A stretch of 64,000 nt of DNA from Bacillota bacterium. Its GTDB lineage: Bacteria > Bacillota > Sulfobacillia > Sulfobacillales > Sulfobacillaceae. The stretch is from assembly GCA_021820965.1 (NCBI GenBank), contig JAKACZ010000024.1, positions 1 to 64,000 of the forward strand, written 5' to 3'. The notes under the pieces were generated by a model that did no database searches, was not told where the DNA came from, and saw only the letters and a program-made list of their open reading frames with translations. The position numbers and the translations under genes were made by a program. Positions 35,746-43,356 of this stretch are shown one piece after another; the first letter of the stretch is position 1, and every line of letters starts with the position of its first letter.

Positions 35746-36189
35746 TCAGACGGTCTTCCATGCCTCAAATGGCTCCTGGCAGTGCTCACAGTAATACATG
35801 GACCGACAGAGCGTCGACCCGAACTGACTGGTGCGACGGGTGTTTTCGGAGCCGCACTGAGGGCATCTGACCTGCTGGCTGTCCAACTGCGGGGGGGCAA
35901 TGCCAAACGCCTGCAGCTTGGCCTTTCCCTCCGGGGTTATATCGGATGCCGACCAGATGGCGCCCATATCGAATTGCACCGAAGCAGCAGCAGGCTTTAG
36001 CGCATTTTCGACACCGATGCGGATCCAGTCCAGGGCAGGACAACCGATATAGGTCGGACGAAGCGTGACCCGGATTGCGTCGTCAGTCACGGACACCGCC
36101 ATGACCATCCCCATCTCCACGATGCTCAAATCGGGGATCTCCGGGTCATGCACCGACTTTAACCGGTCCAGAACCTGATCTCTGGTCAC
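35746..36189 (-). CDS. paaD: Phenylacetyl-CoA epoxidase subunit PaaD
   Basis: 147 residues. An N-terminal DUF59/MIP18 domain (SVHDPEIPDLSIVEMGM, TYIGCPALDWI) plus a C-terminal zinc ribbon (CPQCGSENTRR and CEHCQEPFE) is the exact build of PaaD, which helps mature or load the iron centres of the PaaABC oxygenase. GTG start after GAGAGGGAA. Last gene of paaABCD. It differs from the shorter MIP18 protein at 57339, which lacks the ribbon. Confidence 0.92.
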   Translation of the reverse strand: MTRDQVLDRLKSVHDPEIPDLSIVEMGMVMAVSVTDDAIRVTLRPTYIGCPALDWIRIGVENALKPAAASVQFDMGAIWSASDITPEGKAKLQAFGIAPPQLDSQQVRCPQCGSENTRRTSQFGSTLCRSMYYCEHCQEPFEAWKTV

Positions 36190-36216
36190 GTTCCCTCTCC
36201 TTCGTGGCAGTTTCGC

Positions 36217-36990
36217 TCACCAATTGCCGGTAGGGGCGATGTTGCGTACGGCGCGCATATCGTCCAGCAATGGGATCAGAGTTTCCGACCCGTCATGACG
36301 GCGTGCCTTTTTGGATGCGCTGCCCAAGTTTTCCGGCCAAGCAACAGACCAGTCAAGAAAGTCTTGCTTTAGGGTCGCTAGGAATTGGCGGCGCATGGCG
36401 CTGGGAGCGAGCTCGCCAATATCTAACCCGGCCCAGCTTTCGTCCGGCCCGACCCATTCGAATAAGTCGGGCACCAGCGGCCAATCGTCTTCCAGTGCGT
36501 GTTGGAGTTTTGCTTGGCTTGTTGGTCCTCCGTGTGCCAACGTCAGCATCAGCGACCGGGCGTGGGTTAAGTGATATGCTTCTTCACGGTCCATTTTCTT
36601 TAAGGCGGATAAAAGGGGCGCATAGGGAACCCGTTCCAGCGCGCTACGGCGCACGGCGTCGAAGGTTTCATAAAGGTAGCGGCGCACCACCCACTCGGCC
36701 CAACCCTGGCGCGGCTTGGTGGTCAATTCGGCGTGCCGCCAGCGGTTTGCCGGGCGGTGGTAAACCTGGTCGTCGGCCGATGGTTCTCCCAGATCATGGG
36801 CGAGGTCGTAAAAGAGTTTGGCGTGGCCGATTTCATCCTGGCTTATAGAACTCAGAGCCAAATCCTCCTCAAGATCGGGGGCTAGCGCCAGCCACTCGGA
36901 GCCTCGGTGGCCCATCATCCACTCGTCGTCTGCCACGGGAACAATGAGACGCCTTAGTCCTAGGACGTGCTCGTAGGTAAGCCCAATCAT
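36217..36990 (-). CDS. paaC: Phenylacetyl-CoA epoxidase structural subunit PaaC
   Basis: 257 residues of the PaaA/PaaC ferritin-like fold. PaaC keeps the scaffold but is not the catalytic chain. Features are RGSEWLALAPDLEEDLALSS, SQDEIGHAKLFYDLAHDLGE and MDREEAYHLTHARSLMLTL. The start overlaps the end of paaB by four bases, so the two are translationally coupled. Part of the multicomponent enzyme that epoxidises the ring of phenylacetyl-CoA using oxygen. Confidence 0.93.
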   Translation of the reverse strand: MIGLTYEHVLGLRRLIVPVADDEWMMGHRGSEWLALAPDLEEDLALSSISQDEIGHAKLFYDLAHDLGEPSADDQVYHRPANRWRHAELTTKPRQGWAEWVVRRYLYETFDAVRRSALERVPYAPLLSALKKMDREEAYHLTHARSLMLTLAHGGPTSQAKLQHALEDDWPLVPDLFEWVGPDESWAGLDIGELAPSAMRRQFLATLKQDFLDWSVAWPENLGSASKKARRHDGSETLIPLLDDMRAVRNIAPTGNW

Positions 36991-37343
36991 GCGTCTGACC
37001 TCCTGCGCGGCTCAGCCATCTCTTCCGCCACGTCTTCGATCTTTTGCGCCTGCGCCTTAAACTGCTTCCATAACGGCCCGTTATCGTAGCCGCCGGGGAG
37101 GCGATAGTGCTTTTGTTCGGGCGCGTCCGGCAATGTCGCGGGTATTTCGCGGGCATGCACGATCTGATCCTGAGGGACCACCCAGATGTCAAAGGCGCTA
37201 TCGCGCCGGAAATAGGCCTCGCGAGCGGACTCGAGCGCCATCGTGGGGGAGGGTGCCCGGATGCTGCCTACATGGGTCGCAAAACTGAGGGCGTCTTTTT
37301 GCCAAAACACCTCAAATACCGGCATATCTTCCATCGGCATCAT
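36987..37343 (-). CDS. paaB: Phenylacetyl-CoA epoxidase subunit PaaB
   Basis: 118-residue small subunit. Typical are FEVFWQKDALSFATHVGSIR, AREAYFRRDSAFDIWVVPQD and the C-terminal block DNGPLWKQFK. PaaB bridges PaaAC units. Sits between paaA and paaC, 16 bases after the paaA stop. Confidence 0.93.
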   Translation of the reverse strand: MMPMEDMPVFEVFWQKDALSFATHVGSIRAPSPTMALESAREAYFRRDSAFDIWVVPQDQIVHAREIPATLPDAPEQKHYRLPGGYDNGPLWKQFKAQAQKIEDVAEEMAEPRRRSDA

Positions 37344-37359
37344 GCACCTCCGTTAGCGT

Positions 37360-38298
37360 TCATGCACCGCGCGACGGTGCAAATGTGGCCGCCAGTTGTT
37401 CGGCTTGACGAAACCAGGCCTCATCACGATGCGCTTGCCGACGCAGTTCCAACCGAGCTTGGGACATAGGTCCGGCGTTGTGATGGACCACATGCGAAAA
37501 CCAATCCCAGTCCGGATCGGTATAGGACCAATTGCCGCTCGCAGCATCTTTTCGCAGCGCGGAATCGGGAATACTGAGGCCTAAAGCTTGGATGCGCGGT
37601 ACGTAGCGGTTGATGAACTTTTGTCTGAGTTCTTCATTGGTCATTGTACGGATACGGAAGTCGAGCATACGCCGGGACGCCGCGCCCATCTCACGCGGGC
37701 CGAAAAAGAACATCATCGCCGGCCACCACCGGTCAATCGCCGCCTGCAGCATCTCCCGCTGCGCATCCGTTCCCGAAGCCAGCGCTAGGACCACCGATTC
37801 GCCGTGCTGCATGTGAAAGCTTTCTTCCGCGACGATGCGTTTCAACATGCGGGCGTAAGGTGCATACGAGGAGTTTAATAGCATGGCCTGAGTGATGATG
37901 GCTCCGCCATCGACTAAAAAGCCGATGACACCAGCGTCTGCCCAAGTGGGAGCTTCTAGATGAAAGACATTGTGAAACTTAACCCGACCATCCAATAAGT
38001 CGTCTAGCAGTGCTTCACGGCCCCGGCGATAGGGTCGGCTCAAATCCTCGGCCAACCGCAGCAACATGAGCCCATGGCCTATCTCGTCCTGTACTTTGGC
38101 GTTCAAGGCCAGCCGACGCTGAATGGTGGGCGCTCTGCTAACCCATTCGCGCTCGGGATAGGCGCCCATAATTTCGCTGACCGCATGCATATGAATCTGC
38201 TTGATTAAGAGATCGCGATATTCGTCGGGCATCCCGTCAACGGCCTCGACTTTGCCGAGGGAGTGAACGTATGCGAGAAAATCTTCGTCAGATTGCAC
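37360..38298 (-). CDS. paaA: Phenylacetyl-CoA epoxidase catalytic subunit PaaA
   Basis: Diiron monooxygenase subunit, 312 residues from GTG 38298, which follows AAGGAGG; the frame is open further upstream but without homology. Iron-ligand segments are AKVQDEIGHGLMLLRLAEDL (E-x2-H) and RIVAEESFHMQHGES (E-x2-H). The C-terminal motif NWSYTDPDWDWFSHVV is typical of PaaA. First gene of paaABCD. The reductase PaaE, which supplies electrons, is not nearby, so an unlinked reductase must serve. Confidence 0.93.
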   Translation of the reverse strand: MQSDEDFLAYVHSLGKVEAVDGMPDEYRDLLIKQIHMHAVSEIMGAYPEREWVSRAPTIQRRLALNAKVQDEIGHGLMLLRLAEDLSRPYRRGREALLDDLLDGRVKFHNVFHLEAPTWADAGVIGFLVDGGAIITQAMLLNSSYAPYARMLKRIVAEESFHMQHGESVVLALASGTDAQREMLQAAIDRWWPAMMFFFGPREMGAASRRMLDFRIRTMTNEELRQKFINRYVPRIQALGLSIPDSALRKDAASGNWSYTDPDWDWFSHVVHHNAGPMSQARLELRRQAHRDEAWFRQAEQLAATFAPSRGA

Positions 38299-38314
38299 TA
38301 TGCGAGCCTCCTTA

Positions 38315-38324
38315 CAAGCGCTTG
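38315..38324. promoter_or_regulatory. Short palindrome before paaA
   Basis: CAAGCGCTTG, a perfect 10-base palindrome 17 bases upstream of the paaA GTG. Followed (minus strand upstream) by an AT-rich stretch with ATACAGTATCTATATC that may hold the promoter. It could be an operator. No regulator of phenylacetate genes is seen in the window. Confidence 0.35.
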
Positions 38325-38563
38325 CTCGGTATGAGATATAGATACTGTATTTTCTGCCGTAATGCAAGCCTGTTGGGACATTTTGCCGGCCGCGGCCACG
38401 CGGCAAGAGGGTCGGATTTTTCCCTGTCAGGGGGCGAGCATAGCACGAAATGGGGCCTGGCGGGCAAGGCCTAGCCGCCATCATGGTTCTGGCGATGACG
38501 GGCGGTCCGATCGGAGCCGTGCCGCCCATCCGTTGGACGGTTGGGGACGTTCGAGAGGGCCGA

Positions 38564-38605
38564 GGTGATCTCGATCACGAAGGGGCCGCGCAAGTCGGAT
38601 ATACT
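38564..38605 (+). promoter_or_regulatory. CRP/FNR-type box and promoter of the DUF2249-NnrS-like operon
   Basis: The palindrome GGTGATCTCGATCACG occupies 38564-38579 (GTGA-N6-TCAC). A -10 hexamer TATACT lies at 38600-38605, which puts a start near 38612 and the box centre at about -41, the class II activator position of CRP/FNR proteins. Confidence 0.7.
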
Positions 38606-38636
38606 AAACAGCAAGAGTACTTCTGGGGGGAGTCAG

Positions 38637-39140
38637 ATGGAACCTAAGGTCGTTGAAGTAAAAAGCGTGCTTCGGCAGGGACTTTCGCTATTCAGCCATA
38701 TGATGTCGACGGTCGATGCGCTTGAGCCCGGGCAAAGCCTTATTGTCAAGTCGACCTTCAATCCCCGGCCGCTCATCTCCCAGATGCGCCGGCGCGGCTA
38801 TACTGTGAACCAGGATAAAGTGGGGCGCACCGTTATTACCACATTTATTCCGGGTAGCGCTGACGGTGCCGCCTCGCCGGCGGCCACACCGAAAGCGGAA
38901 AGCTTTGTGGCCATCGAGGGGCCTGAGGAATTCTTGGATAATCGCGGACTGGTGCCTCCCGAGCCGATGCAGCGGACCTTGGCCAGGCTGGAAGAACTGC
39001 CGGTCGGGAGTGTCCTGGTAATCCATAACGACCGCGTGCCGGTTTTTCTCCTGGGTCAACTGGATGACGACGGTTATCCCTATGAGGCACAGGCGCAGCC
39101 CGATGATTCGGCGATTGTGCGTATCTTGAAGACTCATTAG
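38637..39140 (+). CDS. DUF2249 domain protein (two TusA/SirA-like halves)
   Basis: 167 residues. Two ~70-residue units resembling DUF2249, a TusA/SirA-like small alpha-beta fold: LFSHMMSTVDALEPGQSLIV with FNPRPLISQMRRRGYTV, and later TLARLEELPVGSVLVIHNDR with VPVFLLGQLDDDGYPYEA. They are joined by an Ala/Pro-rich linker. DUF2249 genes are repeatedly found with hemerythrin, NnrS and denitrification genes. ATG 38637 follows GGGGGGAG. First gene after the CRP-type box, followed seven bases later by an NnrS-like gene. Confidence 0.75.
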   Translation: MEPKVVEVKSVLRQGLSLFSHMMSTVDALEPGQSLIVKSTFNPRPLISQMRRRGYTVNQDKVGRTVITTFIPGSADGAASPAATPKAESFVAIEGPEEFLDNRGLVPPEPMQRTLARLEELPVGSVLVIHNDRVPVFLLGQLDDDGYPYEAQAQPDDSAIVRILKTH

Positions 39141-39146
39141 GCGGGA

Positions 39147-40427
39147 GTGCAATTGATGGACCAAGACCTACCGGATACGGGGCGGTATAAGCCGAGTATT
39201 AACATCGAAAGGGCTCCGCGTCTAGGGGTCCCGTTTCTTTACATCCTGACGGCATACGTGTTCTGCGCCACTGCCGGTATCATGCTGTGGGTGTACGCGC
39301 CCTGGGTTTCCCGTGGCGCCTACGGCTATCCGCCGGTGATCGTGACCGTGCACTTTTTTACGTTGGGGTTTTTGTCGATGACGGCCATGGGAATTCTGAG
39401 TCAGTGGGTGCCGGTGGTATTTAACGTACGCGCCTTTGGCAATCGGCGCGGGTGGGCGCACTTTTTTCCCTATCTTCTTGGAGCACTGGCGCTTTTTTGG
39501 AGTGTGGGGCATGGGGCGTGGCCCGTGGTCGCGGCCAGCGGAACCTTGTTGGCCTTGGCCATCGTGTGGTGGAGCGTCGATGTCATCACACAGCTCACGC
39601 GTTCGACCGCAGGAAAAGACGCCGTGTATTGGGGGATTGTCGGGGCGGTGGTGGGGTTTAATGCGGTGTGGATGCTGGGTCTGTTTATGGCCTTGTCGTT
39701 CTTGGGCTGGTGGCCCGAATACCGGGCGCTGGAGGTTCACATAGCCACCGCGCTGGCGGGATGGATGGGGTTTTTGGTCCTGACCGTACAGCTTAAGCTC
39801 AACCCGATGTTTTCCATGTCTCGGGCGGAGGGAATTCGGCCGTCGATACCGCTGGGACTCACGGGTTTGGGGGTTGCTTTGGCTTGGGCGTCATTATTTC
39901 TGGGTGACTGGTGGCTTCGCCTGGCCGCGGTGCTTTGGACAACCGCGGCGCTGGTGTCCATCGGGCAAGGCTTGCAAACGGTGACAACCGGGAAAGCCAA
40001 GGCGTTTGACCGGGTATTTGTGGGTGTGGCGGCAGCTTGGGCGCTGCTGCTTTTGGGGGCAGTATTGGCCATCTGGCTCAGGCCGGTCGCGGTGGTAGTG
40101 GCGTTTTGGGGGTTTCTCACCCTCATTTTCAGCTACCAAGCGCGCATTTTGCCCTTCATTGTGGCTGTGGCGGTCGCAAAACGGCTGCCCGGTCCGGTTT
40201 ATAAAGCCTTCTTCATGGCACAAGCCATGCATCCCAAAAATCAGCCGGTTATTGTCGGTATTTTGGGGGTGGTCGGCGCCGCGCTTTTTGTGGCCGGGCG
40301 GTGGACAATGCAGGCCGGATTGGTGCGAGCATCCGCACTGGTCGCGCTGTTGCTGGTACTATCCGAACTCGTGGGCATAGCACTGGCCATGTCCAAGGGG
40401 CGCGCCAAGGCGCCGGTGCGGCCATGA
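39147..40427 (+). CDS. NnrS-like / haem-copper-oxidase-like membrane protein 1
   Basis: 426 residues with about twelve hydrophobic segments. Histidines sit at helix starts in the way seen in NnrS-type and subunit-I-like proteins: TVHFFTLGFLSMTAMGILSQ near residue 72 and EVHIATALAGWMGFL near 195. NnrS proteins are haem- and copper-containing membrane proteins linked to nitric oxide stress. The identification rests on this pattern and the neighbours (DUF2249, Crp/Fnr regulator), so it is moderate. Its stop overlaps the ATG of the next gene, a distant paralogue. Confidence 0.6.
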   Translation: MQLMDQDLPDTGRYKPSINIERAPRLGVPFLYILTAYVFCATAGIMLWVYAPWVSRGAYGYPPVIVTVHFFTLGFLSMTAMGILSQWVPVVFNVRAFGNRRGWAHFFPYLLGALALFWSVGHGAWPVVAASGTLLALAIVWWSVDVITQLTRSTAGKDAVYWGIVGAVVGFNAVWMLGLFMALSFLGWWPEYRALEVHIATALAGWMGFLVLTVQLKLNPMFSMSRAEGIRPSIPLGLTGLGVALAWASLFLGDWWLRLAAVLWTTAALVSIGQGLQTVTTGKAKAFDRVFVGVAAAWALLLLGAVLAIWLRPVAVVVAFWGFLTLIFSYQARILPFIVAVAVAKRLPGPVYKAFFMAQAMHPKNQPVIVGILGVVGAALFVAGRWTMQAGLVRASALVALLLVLSELVGIALAMSKGRAKAPVRP

Positions 40428-41707
40428 GCGGACGAAGTCGCAGCGGGCTGAACGTGGGACGAACCTATACCGACCGTTCGTCGCGTTTGGCAGTGCCGTT
40501 GACGTTTTGGGCTGCCGGAGTGGGGGGGATTACCGCCGGTCTTTGGCGCTTGTGGGCTGTCCGCGCCCTCTTAACGGCCGGAACCATTGGGTCTGGTCGG
40601 GTACTTACCGCCATTCATCTTTTTACCTTAGGCGGATTCTCCATGCTGATGATGGGGGCTCTGTATCAACTGACGCCGGTTCTACTCAATTGCCCCGCCG
40701 TTCGTCCTCACACCGCGCTGTCTCAGTGGGCGGTCTACACACTGGGGGTAACCCTCTTTGTGCTCGGATTCAATAACGATAGCAAAGAGCTGATAACTTT
40801 AGGCGGGATCGGGGTCGTCGCGGGGATTTTGTTTTTTGTCATCAATCTGGCGGGGCGGATCTACAGTCGGACGACGTGGAATATTACGGCTTGGTTTTTT
40901 GCCACGGCGCTTTTTTACCTCACACTGACCGTAGTGATGGGTGGACTGTTGGGGCTTCGCTATGTGTTTGGCGCTCCGTCATTTCGAAATGAGCCCGCTA
41001 TCCATGTGGCGTTGGCCGCGGGTGGGTGGTTTGGGCTGGTTGTGATTGGTGCCAGTTACCGCTTATGGGCCATGTTTGGCCGTAAGCATCGGGAGCCGCG
41101 CTGGTGGCTCATGGTCTGGGTCTTGGCCAACGGAGCGGTCTGGTGCTGGGTGATTGGCGAACTGGCGGTGGGCGGCTGGCTGGCGGCTGTGGGGTGGGTA
41201 AGCCAATTGGCTGCTTTTTTGTTATATGCTGCGGATATTCTGCAGAGCGGTCTAATCGACCGGCGCACCCGGGACGACCCGGCTCTGCGCGCTCTCCTGG
41301 CCGGCATGGCGTTTTTGCTGGTGTGGGAGGTGCTGGGAAGCTGGGCGCTGGTAGGGCAGGATCCTAGACTTTGGATTCCCGCCCTATTGAGCTACGGACT
41401 GGGCTGGATCGGCTTTAGCTTTATTGGGTTCGTTCAAAAAATTGTGCCGTTTATGGTTTGGCTTCATCGCTATGCGCATGTACATGGGCGTGGGAAGATG
41501 CCTCGCTTGGATGACATCTGGCGACCCGGATGGGGCATTGTGCCGCTGGCCAGTGGCGCGCTGGGTCTCGGTGTGGTTCTGGTGGGATGGGCTTTAAGGT
41601 CGGGAATCCTCCTGACGGTAGGCCTGGCCCTTCAGGCAGTGGCCTGGTTGGCGCTATATCCGGCGGGATTGCGAGCCGTTCGCGGTCCCCATCGCATCCC
41701 GTCGTAA
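40424..41707 (+). CDS. NnrS-like / haem-copper-oxidase-like membrane protein 2
   Basis: 427 residues from ATG 40424, which overlaps the upstream stop as ATGA. About twelve helices. It repeats the layout of its neighbour: AIHLFTLGGFSMLMMGALYQ (His at the helix start) near residue 65, AIHVALAAGGWFGLVVIG near 192 and VPFMVWLHRYAHVHG near 345. The two proteins may form a heterodimer or act in series. No function can be read directly; a nitric oxide or respiratory role is inferred from context. Confidence 0.6.
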   Translation: MSGRSRSGLNVGRTYTDRSSRLAVPLTFWAAGVGGITAGLWRLWAVRALLTAGTIGSGRVLTAIHLFTLGGFSMLMMGALYQLTPVLLNCPAVRPHTALSQWAVYTLGVTLFVLGFNNDSKELITLGGIGVVAGILFFVINLAGRIYSRTTWNITAWFFATALFYLTLTVVMGGLLGLRYVFGAPSFRNEPAIHVALAAGGWFGLVVIGASYRLWAMFGRKHREPRWWLMVWVLANGAVWCWVIGELAVGGWLAAVGWVSQLAAFLLYAADILQSGLIDRRTRDDPALRALLAGMAFLLVWEVLGSWALVGQDPRLWIPALLSYGLGWIGFSFIGFVQKIVPFMVWLHRYAHVHGRGKMPRLDDIWRPGWGIVPLASGALGLGVVLVGWALRSGILLTVGLALQAVAWLALYPAGLRAVRGPHRIPS

Positions 41708-41718
41708 CACACCGCGTT

Positions 41719-41761
41719 TGTGATTGAGGTCACGGCGGGGCGACGGGATGCTGGCTACCGT
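41719..41761 (+). promoter_or_regulatory. CRP/FNR-type box and promoter before the 112-residue gene
   Basis: TGTGATTGAGGTCACG at 41719-41734 (TGTGA-N6-TCACG). A weak -10, TACCGT, is at 41756-41761, placing the box centre near -41 relative to a start at about 41768. Confidence 0.65.
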
Positions 41762-41783
41762 ATGGCTCGGGAGGTCATAAGCG

Positions 41784-42122
41784 ATGGTGCGGTTGCAGTC
41801 GATTGATTGGGTGCGCGATGCCTGGGAGCTCCGATTTCTTGTGCATGAAGGCGTGTACCAATTGGACGGGTATCCTGTGCGCATATCACACCTGGCGTTC
41901 ACGCGCGACGAGCGCGAGCGTGAGGCGTTGGGAACGGTGGTGACCAGCTTATTGCAGAGGCACATGCGCCGTGGTGCCGTACCGCCCCATGCGATGGTGC
42001 TGGACTGGGGTCGGGCTCGCCGGATCTGCGAGGGTGGAAGTTCGGACGTTGTACAGGCGTGCAAGATAGTCGAAAGTTCGGGCTTGGTCGAGGTGGGCGG
42101 AGCGGTGTCTAATCACTTTTAG
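41784..42122 (+). CDS. Hypothetical protein (NO-cluster)
   Basis: 112 residues, start ATG 41784 after GGGAGGTC. I do not recognise a family. The C-terminal part (GRARRICEGGSSDVVQACKI) has two cysteines. It sits directly after a CRP/FNR-type box and before a DUF2249 gene, so it probably belongs to the same stress regulon. Confidence 0.6.
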   Translation: MVRLQSIDWVRDAWELRFLVHEGVYQLDGYPVRISHLAFTRDEREREALGTVVTSLLQRHMRRGAVPPHAMVLDWGRARRICEGGSSDVVQACKIVESSGLVEVGGAVSNHF

Positions 42123-42165
42123 CGTGAAAAGGTCGGCATTAATATCACTGGGGGGCGCACAGCGC

Positions 42166-42387
42166 ATGAGAGAACTGGATGTGAGACCCGTATTGCAAGC
42201 AGGGGGAGAGCCGTTTGAACAGATTATGGCCTTTGTGGCAGAGTTGCCGCCGGGCGAAGGGTTTCGGTTGTGGGCGACCTTTAAGCCCGACCCGCTCTTG
42301 AGCGTGTTGAGGGCCAAGGGCTATCAGGGCGATGCCCAGGAGGTATCCCCGAACAATTGGGCGGTGGATTTCACGCCGGTATCGTAA
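42166..42387 (+). CDS. Small DUF2249 protein
   Basis: 73 residues, a single TusA/DUF2249-like unit: RELDVRPVLQAGGEPFEQIM, LPPGEGFRLWATFKPDPLLS and VLRAKGYQGDAQ. The pattern L-D-V-R-P, then a helix, matches DUF2249. ATG 42166 is preferred because of GGGGGG 12-17 bases upstream. It is a paralogue of the double-domain protein at 38637. Confidence 0.75.
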   Translation: MRELDVRPVLQAGGEPFEQIMAFVAELPPGEGFRLWATFKPDPLLSVLRAKGYQGDAQEVSPNNWAVDFTPVS

Positions 42388-42480
42388 GGGGTTCGGTGTG
42401 TTGAGCGTTTGATGCCGGTACTACACGTCGTAGGCATGACGATGCCGCGGTATAATGGTGCTGGAGGCGTCAAACGACTT

Positions 42481-43134
42481 ATGCCAATCGATTATGATGT
42501 GCGGTTATTAAAACTGATCCCCCCGACAACTTTAGCGGATGTGTTGGTTATTCGGCGGTATCAGTCTGGGGAACGTGTTTTTCAACAGGACGACGCCACC
42601 ACCGGCCTATGGATTGTGCTGGAAGGGCGGGTTGCGATAGAGCGGATTGGCCCGGACGGCACCGTGGCGACCCCGGGAGTCTGGGTGACGGGCGACATTG
42701 TGGGGATTGCCGGCCTGTGGGATCAATCCGGCTATCCCGCGTCGGCGCGGGCCCTGTCGAGTCCCACCGTGATGGGGTGGCTTGCGCGCAACGTTGTTCT
42801 GAGGCTGCATCAAGAGGTACCCGAGTTTGGCCTGGAAATCAGCCGGATGCTGTCCGAACGATTGCGATTCATCCAAGAATCCCATTCCAGCCGCCAGGGG
42901 CGTCCCATTGTCAATCAGGTAGCCTCGGTCTTGTCCGCATTGCTGCCGCGCCTGGGTTCCTCGGTTGGATTGACGCACGAGGACTTGGCACACATTATCG
43001 GTACCCACCGAGAAACCGTGAGCCGCGCCTTGCAGGAACTGGCCCGCGACGGCGTGGTCACATCCCGCCACGGGGCCATTGACATTCTGGATGCAAAACG
43101 GCTGGAGGAATGGAGCTTTGGGCCGTCACGGTGA
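42481..43134 (+). CDS. Crp/Fnr-family transcriptional regulator, cysteine-free
   Basis: 217 residues: an N-terminal cyclic-nucleotide-binding-type sensor domain (RYQSGERVFQQDDATTGLWI, VTGDIVGIAGLW), a dimer helix (~110-140) and a C-terminal winged helix with GLTHEDLAHIIGTHRETVSR. The recognition helix RETVSR combines the R-E of CRP with the S-R of FNR, fitting a TGTGA-type half site. There is no cysteine, so it cannot carry an FNR-type iron-sulfur cluster; haem or another ligand is possible. ATG 42481 is taken; ATG 42409 in the same frame is possible. Likely regulator of the nearby boxes. Confidence 0.85.
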   Translation: MPIDYDVRLLKLIPPTTLADVLVIRRYQSGERVFQQDDATTGLWIVLEGRVAIERIGPDGTVATPGVWVTGDIVGIAGLWDQSGYPASARALSSPTVMGWLARNVVLRLHQEVPEFGLEISRMLSERLRFIQESHSSRQGRPIVNQVASVLSALLPRLGSSVGLTHEDLAHIIGTHRETVSRALQELARDGVVTSRHGAIDILDAKRLEEWSFGPSR

Positions 43135-43173
43135 GACATTAGCCTAAAGCTCCAGGCAATGGAGGCGATATGA

Positions 43174-43356
43174 GTGGCCATCCACGAAGGCGATGAGGTC
43201 ATTGACCCGCGAGATGCGTCGGGCGGGCGCCGCGGGACCGTAGTTCGAGTGCGGTCGAACCCGGCCTGTCTCATGCGATCGCTGGAAATTCAGTGGCACA
43301 ACGACTACAGCATTGAAGAACTGGAAGAGATAGAGTTTGGTCCGCTTGAGGATTAG
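43174..43356 (+). CDS. Small conserved-looking protein, unknown
   Basis: 60 residues from GTG 43174 with GGAGGCG upstream. Reads HEGDEVIDPRDASGGRRGTV, then VVRVRSNPACLMRS, which looks like a small SH3/KOW-type beta barrel. Its last four bases overlap the convergent nitronate monooxygenase gene. Function unknown. Confidence 0.55.
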   Translation: MAIHEGDEVIDPRDASGGRRGTVVRVRSNPACLMRSLEIQWHNDYSIEELEEIEFGPLED

